From Tatumella ptyseos (GTDB lineage: Bacteria; Pseudomonadota; Gammaproteobacteria; Enterobacterales; Enterobacteriaceae), in NCBI RefSeq assembly GCF_030552895.1, contig NZ_CP130649.1:2666001-2730000 (forward strand): 64,000 bases of DNA, written 5' to 3'. The translations under genes were made by a program, and so were the position numbers. How positions within the stretch are numbered: the first letter of the stretch is position 1; every line of letters begins with the position of its first letter. A model generated the notes under the pieces. It had not been told where the DNA came from, did not search any database, and was given only the letters and a program-made list of their open reading frames with translations. This document shows, piece after piece, positions 52,644 to 61,018 of the stretch.

Positions 52644-52789
52644 GTTTTCCTTGTAACCTTTCCAGAAGACAAAAAACCTATTAGCAACAACAGGCTCACT
52701 CATTTATTTACAATACACCCTACACCTTTAACGTGGCGTAAAAAACGTGCTTAACCAAAAAGAATCTATCGACTTCTTCTGATTATAGA

Positions 52790-53311
52790 TTACGACTTTG
52801 TTGAGCCTACCAGCTCTTTAGCCTTCCCCTCAGAAGAAAGCTCTGAATCAATCGTCTCCTGCTCTAAGAGAACCGCTCCCTTACCTTGTGTAGCTAAATG
52901 GTCGTCGGCATTACGTAAAGGGCAATCGCGCATAGAAAGGCAACCACAGCCAATGCACCCATTAAGGTCATCTCGTAGTCTAATCAACGTTTCGATACGC
53001 TTATCCAACTCATCACGCCACTGCGCAGTAAGCTGTTCCCACTCCTTAGCAGAGATACGTTTATCTGGAGGGTAACTTGCTAAATTTTCGCTAAGGGTGG
53101 CCAAAGGTAGGCCGATGCGCTGAGCGATTTTGATAATCGCCACTCGCCGTAACACGTCACGACTATAACGTCGTTGGTTAGCGGCATTACGTGTACTCGC
53201 AATGAGCCCTTTTGTCTCGTAAAAGTGCAGCGCAGAGACGGCAACCCCGCTCCGCTTCGCGACCTCCCCTGGGGAAAGTCTTGATTTTAATTGAGATCGT
53301 TCTTTTTTCAT
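52790..53311 (-). CDS. soxR: Redox-sensing regulator SoxR
   Basis: A 173-residue MerR-family activator that senses redox-cycling compounds through a 2Fe-2S cluster. The HTH ([22 protein letters not shown]) lies at 15-36, and the cluster cysteines 119, 122, 124 and 130 in [12 protein letters not shown] have the same numbering as in E. coli. When oxidised it untwists the soxS promoter. It is divergent from soxS with the operator between. The C-terminus is about 19 residues longer than in E. coli (154). Confidence 0.97.
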   Translation of the reverse strand: MKKERSQLKSRLSPGEVAKRSGVAVSALHFYETKGLIASTRNAANQRRYSRDVLRRVAIIKIAQRIGLPLATLSENLASYPPDKRISAKEWEQLTAQWRDELDKRIETLIRLRDDLNGCIGCGCLSMRDCPLRNADDHLATQGKGAVLLEQETIDSELSSEGKAKELVGSTKS

Positions 53312-53319
53312 TTTTAAGC

Positions 53320-53350
53320 TTTACCTCAAGTTAACTTGAGGAATTATACT
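53320..53350 (+). promoter_or_regulatory. SoxR operator within the soxS promoter
   Basis: The 18-bp palindrome CCTCAAGTTAACTTGAGG (53324-53341) is identical to the E. coli SoxR site. It lies between -35 TTTACC (53320-53325) and -10 TATACT (53345-53350), with the overlong 19-base spacer typical of MerR-type activated promoters. Confidence 0.95.
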
Positions 53351-53406
53351 TTAAAAACTTGTTCGAGATCACATTATGTGATGACTAACCAGAGGAATAA
53401 CGTCAG

Positions 53407-53772
53407 ATGCAAAAAGAAATCATCATTTCACTCACCGAGTGGATCGATCAAAATCTCGGGAATAATCTTTCGATTGATGAAGTTGCCGCCAAATCTGGAT
53501 ATTCCAAATGGCACTTACAAAGAATGTTCCGTGCAATGACGCGTCAGACACTTGGCGACTACATCCGTGACCGACGCTTAGCAAAAGCCGCAGAAGCTTT
53601 ATGCGTTAGCCAACGCCCAGTCTTTGATATCGCGCTACAATATGGCTACGAATCACAGCAGACGTTCTCTCGAGTGTTCCGCCGTAAATTCGATCTTACC
53701 CCCACGGCCTATCGTCATTCTCAACGCTGCCGTACCTTACCTAATTTTAGTAGTGTCGGATCGTTATCCTAG
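53407..53772 (+). CDS. soxS: AraC-family superoxide-response activator SoxS
   Basis: A 121-residue transcription activator with two HTH motifs: IDEVAAKSGYSKWHLQRMFRAMT and FDIALQYGYESQQTFSRVFRRKF. It follows E. coli SoxS closely, then has an extra tail of about 14 residues after AYRHSQR. Made when SoxR is oxidised, it would induce oxidative-stress and efflux genes. It may cross-talk with the similar activator at 20207-20548, because marbox-binding proteins of this group recognise overlapping sites. Confidence 0.95.
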   Translation: MQKEIIISLTEWIDQNLGNNLSIDEVAAKSGYSKWHLQRMFRAMTRQTLGDYIRDRRLAKAAEALCVSQRPVFDIALQYGYESQQTFSRVFRRKFDLTPTAYRHSQRCRTLPNFSSVGSLS

Positions 53773-53807
53773 TGTTAATGTTCTCAATCTTTACCCTTTT
53801 GTGCTAA

Positions 53808-53829
53808 GGCTCGTTAACAACGGCGAGCC
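53808..53829 (+). terminator. Weak hairpin after soxS
   Basis: GGCTCG (53808-53813) pairs with CGAGCC (53824-53829). There is no T-run, so it may not terminate. Confidence 0.35.
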
Positions 53830-53883
53830 AATATTACTAATTATTTAACTTACCCTTCAAATCTGGCACTTCTTTGTCTATAA

Positions 53884-53899
53884 TGTGAGCTAAATCACA
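53884..53899 (+). promoter_or_regulatory. Perfect CRP box before yjcB
   Basis: TGTGAGCTAAATCACA matches TGTGA-N6-TCACA at all ten defined bases. A TTAAAT hexamer at 53925-53930 would place the start of transcription near 53937, about 45 bases from the site centre, close to class II geometry. The yjcB start codon is at 53971. Confidence 0.7.
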
Positions 53900-53970
53900 C
53901 TTTATCTCACTCTCTCGTTGTCTGTTAAATCAACAACGGGTGCTCCTTTAGTTAACAATGAGGAACGACA

Positions 53971-54258
53971 ATGAGCGCTCTCGCGACAAGCTTGATTGTT
54001 ATGCGTTGGGGCTTGCTAAGTGCAGGACTAATGTACATGGCTAGCATCATGAAAATTAAATGCCAGCAAAACAGCCTTAAGACAGCCAGTGCTGTGTTTA
54101 CAGGGGTAGGCCTCTTCACTTCTTGCTGGTTTGTGACGGGACTTCTTGGAATCGATTTCAGTTTGCAACATTGGCAATCTATGGCGAATATCGCAACAGA
54201 TGCCTTCAACTATGCATTACAACAATCTCCAGATATCTTTATCCCAAACAACTTCTAA
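53971..54258 (+). CDS. yjcB: YjcB-family small membrane protein
   Basis: A 95-residue protein with two or three hydrophobic segments (about 5-27, 38-60), similar to E. coli YjcB: the shared pattern is RW.LLSA.(L/M)M..AS...I near the start and VFTGVGLFTSCWFVTGLLGI in the middle. GAGGAACGAC gives a good ribosome site before the ATG. In E. coli yjcB also lies near soxRS. Function unknown. The promoter carries a perfect CRP box. Confidence 0.8.
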   Translation: MSALATSLIVMRWGLLSAGLMYMASIMKIKCQQNSLKTASAVFTGVGLFTSCWFVTGLLGIDFSLQHWQSMANIATDAFNYALQQSPDIFIPNNF

Positions 54259-54675
54259 TCGTTGTTATGAGCATGGGAAGCAACACCTTAATAAGCTCAG
54301 GTAACGCTTCCCCTCGCTTCTCTCTCTCATCATCCTCTCCCCTTTATCCCAGAATAAGCCGAATAAATTTTTATCCAAGCTCTGGAAAGGGTATTGGTAA
54401 ATCGCCGTACCTTGATCATTGGCAGTCGGTGATTCAGCGTAAGTATGCTTAACGACTACACTATGACCAACCCTGATTATTCCTAACTAAATGCGGTCTA
54501 TCGTATCGACATTCATGGTCTTATCCGCTATTTCATAAGCTATAGGCGATGTTTATCTAGTAGTAGGCGAAAAACTTTGGCATAGCCTTTGACATGTTAT
54601 GCTTCGAGAATAAACATGGGCGTAAGATGATTTTTCTTCAATGGTTTCTTCACACCGATGGCGGTACTCAGCCCA
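54259..54675. other. Gap between yjcB and gcd
   Basis: About 420 bases without a supported gene. GGGAAGC and GCTTCCC near 54276 and 54307 could form a weak hairpin behind yjcB. An open frame covering 54123-54452 overlaps yjcB in another frame and has no recognisable product. I see no known RNA. Confidence 0.4.
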
Positions 54676-54709
54676 TAAAAAAACCCCGAATAAATCACTT
54701 TATTCGAGG
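54676..54709 (-). terminator. Terminator of gcd
   Basis: An 11-bp stem (54684-54694 with 54699-54709, one mismatch, loop TCAC) is followed on the minus strand by an eight-base U-tract (A-run 54676-54683). Confidence 0.88.
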
Positions 54710-54755
54710 CTTTTAGCGTCAATAGACATCACCCTAGCTGGGCGATACCAATCTA

Positions 54756-57131
54756 TTACTTCGCGTCAGGAAGTTTATACGCAATGATGTAATCGCCCAT
54801 GGTTGATCCGAATGAACCATGACCACCAGCATTAATCACGACATATTGCTTGCCATCCACTTCATACGTCATCGGCGTTGCTTGTCCACCCGCTGGTAGA
54901 CGTGCTTGCCATAACAATTTACCGTCATGCACACTGTAGGCACGCAGGTAGTTATCTAATGTTGCAGCAATAAAGAAGACGTTACCTGCTGTAGTAATTG
55001 GTGCACCCAGCATTGGGGTACCCACTTTCAGCGGTAGAGGAATCGGCGAGCTATCACGGATGGTGCCGATACGTTTCTTCCAGATGATTTCGTGGTTTTG
55101 CAGGTTAACCGCAGAAACGAAGCCCCATGAAGGTTCCATACATGGCAGACCGAATGGTGACAGGAACGGATTTAGCTCTACGCCAAACTTCGCACCGTAT
55201 TGGTGTTGCAGACCCGCTTCGCTACCTGACCCTTTAGCCCCTTTCTCATCCGGTTCCATTGGGTTGTTTGGACCACGAGGAATCAGTTTAGAAACAAACG
55301 GCAGTTGCATTGGGTTAGTAATTGCAAACTGTTTATCGGTGTTCACGGAGATACCGCCCCACTCGAACATCCCTAAGTTACCCGGGAACACTAGGGTCCC
55401 TTGAACAGAAGGAGGAGTAAACGGACCTTCATAACGTAGACGGTGGAACATGATTCGACAGATCATCTGGTCGAACATGGTCGCGCCCCACATTTTCTTA
55501 TCTGTCAGGTGCGCCGTTGGGCGGTAGCTGAATTCAGAATAAGGTTGGGTCGGCGACAAGTGGTCACCTTCTGCTGCACCTTGTGGTACTGGATGTTCGT
55601 TTGCAGGGACAACAGGTTTTCCTGTAACACGGTTCAGAACAAAAATGTCACCGGTTTTTGCTGGAGCATAGATAACCGGTACAGTATTACCTTGTTGATC
55701 TTTAATATCAGCTAAGGTTGGCTGTGCCGGAACATCCATATCCCACAAATCGTGGTGCACTGTTTGGTAGAACCAAGCCAGTTTACCGGTTGAAGCATGT
55801 AACGCTAAGATACCAGTCGCAAACTTCTCTTGGTCTGGAGTACGGTTACCGCCCCAGATATCAGGAGTACTGACACCCATTGGGATGTAAACGATATCTA
55901 GTTTTGCATCATAAGCTGAAGGCGCCCATGAGTTTGGTGAGTTTGGCGTGTAGCTTTCACCATCTGCAGGGATAGCATTCGGATCTTTAGCACCTGGATC
56001 GAAGGCCCAAAGCAGTTGTCCGGTATTGACATCAAATCCACGAATCACACCTGAAGGCTCTTTCGTCGATAAGTTATCGGTGACCGCACCCGCAATAATA
56101 ATCACTTTATCAGTGATAATTGGCGGAGAGGTTGGCTCATAGCCACCCGGGTATGCATGAGGTTGCTTGTGCTGTAAGTCGATTTCGCCGTTATTCGCGA
56201 AGTCTTTACAAACCTGACCGTTTTCCGCATCCACCGCAAACAGACGACCATCGTTTACAGGTAATAGGATACGACGTGAACACGCAGCAGGTTGGCTACC
56301 GTTAGCAGGTGTGGCAGAAACTTCGTGGTAAGAAACGCCACGACAAGTCATATGCTGGAAAGTTGAATCGTATTTAATCTTCGGATCAAAACGCCACTTT
56401 TCTTTCCCCGTCGCGGCATCCAGAGCAATAAGAATCTGGTGTGCAGTACAGGTATAAAGCATGTTACCGACTTTAATCGGAGTAGATTCGTTGGTGATCT
56501 CACCTGGGTCATCAGCACGCTTCAAATCACCGGTACGGAATGTCCAAGCAACTTGGAGATCTTTGACATTTTGCTCATTGATTTGCGTTAATGGCGAGTA
56601 ACGTACGCCGTCTTGAGTACGCGCATACGCTGGCCAATCTTGCGCAGCCACGCTTGGCGTAGCAATAGCGTCGTTATTAACGTGTAAGGTGCCATCGATT
56701 TCTTGTGGGTCTTTTACCACAAAACTCGCACCGACCATCAGCAGGTTAACAATAACACCGACTGCCATTGCAGTACGTGGCGTATTCCCCGCGTTAGGAC
56801 GAGAAATTTGACGATAGACGGGTGGTAGTAACATCCAGATACCGAACAGGGTCCAGATACCTAAACGTGGAGCCAGCGCCCAAAAGTCAATACCACACTC
56901 AACGTATGACCAAATCGCAGTAGCGATAAGGATCAAGGCATAGACGAAAAACGCGCCACCTTTACGTTTAGCCAGCTGCGCAGTGAAAAGCGCCATGACG
57001 AGACCGGTAATCAGATAGTAGCTACTACCACCGATTGCCAATAAGTACCCACCACCAATGATTAACCATAAGCAGCAGAAGAGAGAGAATAATAACGTAA
57101 TGAGACGTAAGCCTCTGCGTTCCCTAGACAT
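54756..57131 (-). CDS. gcd: PQQ-dependent membrane-bound glucose dehydrogenase
   Basis: A 791-residue inner-membrane quinoprotein that oxidises glucose to gluconolactone in the periplasm and reduces ubiquinone. Five membrane helices occupy about 1-145. The periplasmic eight-bladed propeller starts near DWPAYARTQDGVRYSPLTQIN and follows E. coli Gcd (796) to the end (GGQATPMTYEVDGKQYVVINAGGHGS, split here as a description of the C-terminal PQQ-binding W-motif region, about 750-775). AAGGTAG precedes the ATG. PQQ synthesis genes are not in the window. Its product feeds the gluconate 2-dehydrogenase encoded at 37-41 kb. Confidence 0.96.
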   Translation of the reverse strand: MSRERRGLRLITLLFSLFCCLWLIIGGGYLLAIGGSSYYLITGLVMALFTAQLAKRKGGAFFVYALILIATAIWSYVECGIDFWALAPRLGIWTLFGIWMLLPPVYRQISRPNAGNTPRTAMAVGVIVNLLMVGASFVVKDPQEIDGTLHVNNDAIATPSVAAQDWPAYARTQDGVRYSPLTQINEQNVKDLQVAWTFRTGDLKRADDPGEITNESTPIKVGNMLYTCTAHQILIALDAATGKEKWRFDPKIKYDSTFQHMTCRGVSYHEVSATPANGSQPAACSRRILLPVNDGRLFAVDAENGQVCKDFANNGEIDLQHKQPHAYPGGYEPTSPPIITDKVIIIAGAVTDNLSTKEPSGVIRGFDVNTGQLLWAFDPGAKDPNAIPADGESYTPNSPNSWAPSAYDAKLDIVYIPMGVSTPDIWGGNRTPDQEKFATGILALHASTGKLAWFYQTVHHDLWDMDVPAQPTLADIKDQQGNTVPVIYAPAKTGDIFVLNRVTGKPVVPANEHPVPQGAAEGDHLSPTQPYSEFSYRPTAHLTDKKMWGATMFDQMICRIMFHRLRYEGPFTPPSVQGTLVFPGNLGMFEWGGISVNTDKQFAITNPMQLPFVSKLIPRGPNNPMEPDEKGAKGSGSEAGLQHQYGAKFGVELNPFLSPFGLPCMEPSWGFVSAVNLQNHEIIWKKRIGTIRDSSPIPLPLKVGTPMLGAPITTAGNVFFIAATLDNYLRAYSVHDGKLLWQARLPAGGQATPMTYEVDGKQYVVINAGGHGSFGSTMGDYIIAYKLPDAK

Positions 57132-57452
57132 CGAAATCTACCTTAAATAAACCGCTATTTTAAAATGTAAAAATCGGAGCAATAAGACCGCCCTAAAGCA
57201 GGAAATTTATATTTTTAATTACTCACGTCGAATGAAGCTTGCCGCACCAATCTCCGATTTTTCACATTCACCTGCGATGAAAAATTCGCCAACTTGTAAC
57301 CAATGTTTACGAGATCTTCATAACGACGGTTAGTATGGCTTATTAATAAAAAATTTCTATACAAAATATGATTAATCGCACAGTTCATTGACATTTTTTA
57401 TGAGGCAACAGCTAAAAATTTAACATTCACTCTACAAAAAGGAGGTAAAAGC
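57132..57452. other. Divergent region between gcd and esterase genes
   Basis: About 320 bases containing the promoters of both genes. The notable element is an 11-bp inverted repeat: AAAAATCGGAG at 57169-57179 and CTCCGATTTTT at 57252-57262, 72 bases apart, inside what should be the gcd leader. No named operator is recognised. Confidence 0.5.
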
Positions 57453-58475
57453 ATGAAAAAAACACTCTTTATAGCGCTAGGTTCTAAAGGACTTAAAACG
57501 ATCGCTGTGAGTTTACTGCTAACAGGCTGCCAGTCTTCGGCCATTTCTTTATTACATGGCGCAATGGAAAATCAGACGACCAAAAAAAATGTTCAAGCGT
57601 TGCGTGACTATGCAGACAAGAATGTTCAACATGATTTAAGAATTACCAGCAATTTACGCTATGGCGACTTGCCTAGTTCAAAAATGGATATTGTCACGCC
57701 CACAACTCAAACTGGATATCCCTTACCCGTCATCGTATTAGTGCACGGCGGAGGCTGGGTCGCAGGGAGTAAAGAAAGCATGTTGGCCTACGCTAGGCTT
57801 CTGGCTGATCGCGGATTTGCAGTAGTGAATGTCGAGTACGATTTGGTACCTTCCGCAGCTTTCCCTACTCAACTTGAACAACTTAATCAAGCCTTGCAAG
57901 CACTCAAGTCTACTCATCATCAAAAACTAGACCTTAATCGCCTTTTTCTTAGTGGTGACTCTGCCGGTGCGAATATTGTCAGTAACTATGCGGCTCTGCT
58001 TAACTCTCCCACGTTACAACAGCAGCTGGCGATCCCCCCTGCTATCCAATCTCACCAGCTTAAAGGCTTAGTCTTACACAGTGGAGTCTATGATATCGCG
58101 AGTTTATATCAAAGTGGCCAGAAGCTCCCTTGGACTATCCGCTGGATTATGCAAGAAGTATTAGGCGCTTATAGTGGCGAGAAGCCCCCTAGCCTAAGAA
58201 AACTTTATGCGATGTCGGCGACGCCTTGGTTGACGACCCACTATCCTCCAATTTGGATTAGCGCAAGTGATAATGATTTACTGACCCAAGGGCAATCACG
58301 TCCCTTTATCCAGCGCTTAGAAGCACTCAAGGTTCCAGTTGAGGCTCATATTTATCCAAAGCAATGGCCTGAGCCACTTAACCATGACTTTGAGTTCAGC
58401 ATGCAATATCGCGCGAGCCAGCAGGTGTTGGATAGCTCAGCTGACTTTGTTCGTCGCTACTCTGAAAAACAGTAA
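57453..58475 (+). CDS. Lipoprotein alpha/beta-hydrolase, esterase/lipase type
   Basis: A 340-residue hydrolase of the hormone-sensitive-lipase-like group. An N-terminal lipoprotein signal ends LLLTGC (Cys26), so it is anchored to a membrane and faces the periplasm. The oxyanion HGGGW lies at 98-102, the nucleophile Ser170 in SGDSAGAN, and the probable acid and base in ISASDNDLL and LNHDFEF near the end. AAAAAGGAGG gives a very strong ribosome site. Substrate unknown: short-chain esters or acylated sugars are typical. It has no obvious operon partner. Confidence 0.85.
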   Translation: MKKTLFIALGSKGLKTIAVSLLLTGCQSSAISLLHGAMENQTTKKNVQALRDYADKNVQHDLRITSNLRYGDLPSSKMDIVTPTTQTGYPLPVIVLVHGGGWVAGSKESMLAYARLLADRGFAVVNVEYDLVPSAAFPTQLEQLNQALQALKSTHHQKLDLNRLFLSGDSAGANIVSNYAALLNSPTLQQQLAIPPAIQSHQLKGLVLHSGVYDIASLYQSGQKLPWTIRWIMQEVLGAYSGEKPPSLRKLYAMSATPWLTTHYPPIWISASDNDLLTQGQSRPFIQRLEALKVPVEAHIYPKQWPEPLNHDFEFSMQYRASQQVLDSSADFVRRYSEKQ

Positions 58476-58489
58476 ATGCTTACTAACAT

Positions 58490-58915
58490 TTAAGTCAGCT
58501 GGAGCACACTGAGTAGCTGCTCCAACGATTGAACAGGCTCTTTGTAAGATAGGATTTCAGATGAAGATGAGTGTAAAGGTGAACCCTGTAGGCAGAAATC
58601 CGCGACACAGCGATAGCGCTCAAGTCCGTCCAATAAACCTAAGGGTACCCAGTGATAGGGTATTTTTGAGAGGGGGTTAGGAACCGTGCTCCCGCATTGC
58701 TGACAAAAGTCGTTACGATAACCGGTCTCTTTCTTCCAAGAGTGAATACTCGCTTCGCCTGTAAGCCATTCAAAATCGGTAGTATGCACCAAGGTTGCAT
58801 AATTTGATTCGGTACCCGTTTGTCGGCGACATAAAGAACAATGGCAACGATAGAAAAGTGTTGGACTATAGGATAAGGTAAATTTTATTGAACCGCATAA
58901 ACAAGAGCCTTGCAT
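58490..58915 (-). CDS. GFA/CENP-V-domain zinc protein
   Basis: A 141-residue protein with the zinc-binding cysteine set of the GFA (glutathione-dependent formaldehyde-activating enzyme) family: Cys5 and Cys7 in SCLCGSIKF, Cys24, Cys26 and Cys29 in YRCHCSLCRRQTG, and Cys71 and Cys74 in FCQQCGSTVPN. Many members have unknown substrates and the formaldehyde role is not established for most. It is convergent with the esterase gene, 14 bases between stops. Confidence 0.82.
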   Translation of the reverse strand: MQGSCLCGSIKFTLSYSPTLFYRCHCSLCRRQTGTESNYATLVHTTDFEWLTGEASIHSWKKETGYRNDFCQQCGSTVPNPLSKIPYHWVPLGLLDGLERYRCVADFCLQGSPLHSSSSEILSYKEPVQSLEQLLSVLQLT

Positions 58916-59094
58916 GGGTGCCTCATCATGTAATGGTGGAAGTCATCAAGAAACTCAAAATTAAATGACGGTGCAGTGTAAGGCTCTGAAGGCCTCACTA
59001 TCAACTTCTATTTAGTGATAGCGAGCACTAACAAACTTAGTCTCAGGGGGAGTTCTATCCTATCGCGGGGCGGTCAAATTGCTAAGGAAATAAA

Positions 59095-59979
59095 ATGACA
59101 TCACTACGTGCCACCTTACTGGGAGTCTTAGCGATTTTGCTGTGGAGTACCATTGTGGGACTTATGCGGGAAGTGACGTTTAATTTTGGCCCCTTAGGAG
59201 GTTCAGCCCTTGTCTATACTGGGGCAAGTATATTGTTAGTACTTACTATCGGATTTCCTAAGTTGAACACTTTCCCAAAAACGTATCTCTACATAGGTAC
59301 CCTACTTTTCGTCGCTTATGAGATATGTTTATCACTTTCCTTAGGCTTTGCCACTTCCAATATACAGGCAATACAAATTGGCCTGATTAATTATCTTTGG
59401 CCAAGCATGACGCTACTTCTTGCCGTGGTACTCAATGGACAACGTCCGAGATTGTTAATGCTAGTAGGTATTGCGATTAGCATGTTTGGTATTAGCCAAG
59501 TCCTCGGACAAGGACAAGGTAACTTGTGGCAATCAATGTTAATTAATCTCAGTGAGAATCCATTGAGCTTCGCTCTCGCCCTCTCCGGTGCAATAATATG
59601 GAGCCTATATTGCGTTTTAACGAAGCGAATCGCTAACGGCTGTAATGGTATTACCCTTTACTTTATCCTGACTGCCCTCGCCTTATGGTGCGGCTTTATG
59701 TTCACGCCGCAACCTAGTTTACATTTTACCACGACAGGAGTCGGCGCATTATGCTTACTCGCCTGTGCGATGGGCCTAGGTTATGCGGCGTGGAACACCG
59801 GTATTTTACACGGTAACATCAAGCTTCTGGCCACGCTCAGCTACTTTATCCCTGTAATTTCAAGCCTATTTTCAAGTGTTTGGTTAAGCCAACCGTTGAA
59901 TGGAATATTCTGGATCGGAGCTCTTTTAGTGTGTGGAGGATCGTTGGTGTGTTGGGTAGGGGGAACCCTGACCAAATAA
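59095..59979 (+). CDS. yddG: Aromatic amino acid exporter YddG
   Basis: A 294-residue, ten-helix exporter of the drug/metabolite (EamA/DMT) superfamily. It aligns with E. coli YddG along its length: LRATLLGVLAILLWSTIVGL, LLFVAYEICLSLSLGFA, INYLWPSMTLLLAVVLNGQ, GYAAWNTGILHGNIKLLATLSYF and LLVCGGSLVCW. E. coli YddG exports phenylalanine, tyrosine, tryptophan and paraquat. It stands alone, with no clear terminator behind it. Confidence 0.92.
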   Translation: MTSLRATLLGVLAILLWSTIVGLMREVTFNFGPLGGSALVYTGASILLVLTIGFPKLNTFPKTYLYIGTLLFVAYEICLSLSLGFATSNIQAIQIGLINYLWPSMTLLLAVVLNGQRPRLLMLVGIAISMFGISQVLGQGQGNLWQSMLINLSENPLSFALALSGAIIWSLYCVLTKRIANGCNGITLYFILTALALWCGFMFTPQPSLHFTTTGVGALCLLACAMGLGYAAWNTGILHGNIKLLATLSYFIPVISSLFSSVWLSQPLNGIFWIGALLVCGGSLVCWVGGTLTK

Positions 59980-60068
59980 ATCGACCTTGAACATATGATA
60001 AAGACGAATACGGTTTTATATTGAGTAGTACCCGATTAATACAATGACCTGTAGCGTTGAGAAATCAT

Positions 60069-60884
60069 CTACTTTTTCAAATTAAGTAGTGATGACAAAC
60101 ACAGTGAATTCAACTTGATTCGTTTACTATCGGTTAACCACCCCCATTTATTAAAATATCTGATCGCCGAAAACACATGGTAAATTAGAAATTTTAGACT
60201 CTTTTGGGACTTAGCTTGAGCAACGTGAATTATTGTAGAACCTGGATAATATCTTACCGGTAACCCCGTATCACAGACGCGTCTACTCAAGTCAACATCT
60301 TCCATATACATAAAAAAACGTTCATCGAACCCCTTAACTTCATTTAACGCATGTTTGCTAATCAGTAAAAAACACCCTGATAAGGATGGAGCAAAGAATA
60401 CCTTGTTATAATCAGCATCATGTAATTCGTACTCTTTGTTAACATTAGACGATAGGACTGAAAAAAAACGTCGAATAAACAGTTGATAAGGGCTAGGGAG
60501 TAATTTGCAACCGTATTGATTATTGCCGTTTGGATAAATGATTTTGGGTATTGCAAGACCTATTTTCTCTGCACAACTGAAATCGTACAGTTCATCTAGT
60601 TCACCTTTTTGAAAATAAATATCTGGATTACAAATCAATATGAAGTCAGCCTTGTCTCTGAATTTATTAAAAACTATATTATGCCCCGCCCCGAACCCAT
60701 GATTGACTGGCACTCTTATTACTTTGACTTTTTCATGTTCGAAATAATCCAACCATTTGCAATGTCCGCCATTATCAACAATCACGATAGTTGATATACT
60801 ATCTTCCTGCACAAGAGCGGATATTGTTTTCTCAATATCATTAAGACTATGTTTAAATAAAACAAGAGATGCTAAAATTTTCAC
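60069..60884 (-). CDS. Glycosyltransferase, GT2 family (rhamnosyltransferase-like)
   Basis: A 271-residue GT-A enzyme resembling WbbL-type rhamnosyltransferases of O-antigen and surface polysaccharide loci. The N-terminal VDNGGHCKWLDYF and GFGAGHNIVFNKF are followed by the metal-binding ILICNPDIYFQ (DxD-like NPDI), FAPSLSGCFLLISKHAL, and GFDERFFMYMEDVDLSRRV with the catalytic ED(V)D. Base composition is clearly more AT-rich than the rest of the window, as usual for acquired polysaccharide genes. It lies 134 bases behind the larger glycosyltransferase on the same strand. Confidence 0.87.
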   Translation of the reverse strand: MKILASLVLFKHSLNDIEKTISALVQEDSISTIVIVDNGGHCKWLDYFEHEKVKVIRVPVNHGFGAGHNIVFNKFRDKADFILICNPDIYFQKGELDELYDFSCAEKIGLAIPKIIYPNGNNQYGCKLLPSPYQLFIRRFFSVLSSNVNKEYELHDADYNKVFFAPSLSGCFLLISKHALNEVKGFDERFFMYMEDVDLSRRVCDTGLPVRYYPGSTIIHVAQAKSQKSLKFLIYHVFSAIRYFNKWGWLTDSKRIKLNSLCLSSLLNLKK

Positions 60885-61018
60885 AAGGTATATTACCGTT
60901 CTTGAAATAATCCGGATAACGTTTTTTCATTTCGAAAATGGGAAAATTAAAAAATAGAGATGAGTTTAGTTATTAATTCTAAATTTAAACTATTTACCAG
61001 AGAGTTTTATCAAGTAAT

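Noticed and set aside
52644..52789. Possible SraL (RyjA) small RNA near soxR
   Set aside because: I looked for it because E. coli has it in this neighbourhood, but no hairpin with T-run resembling it is visible.
54123..54452. Open frame of 109 codons after yjcB
   Set aside because: It overlaps yjcB out of frame, and the downstream part has no recognisable features.
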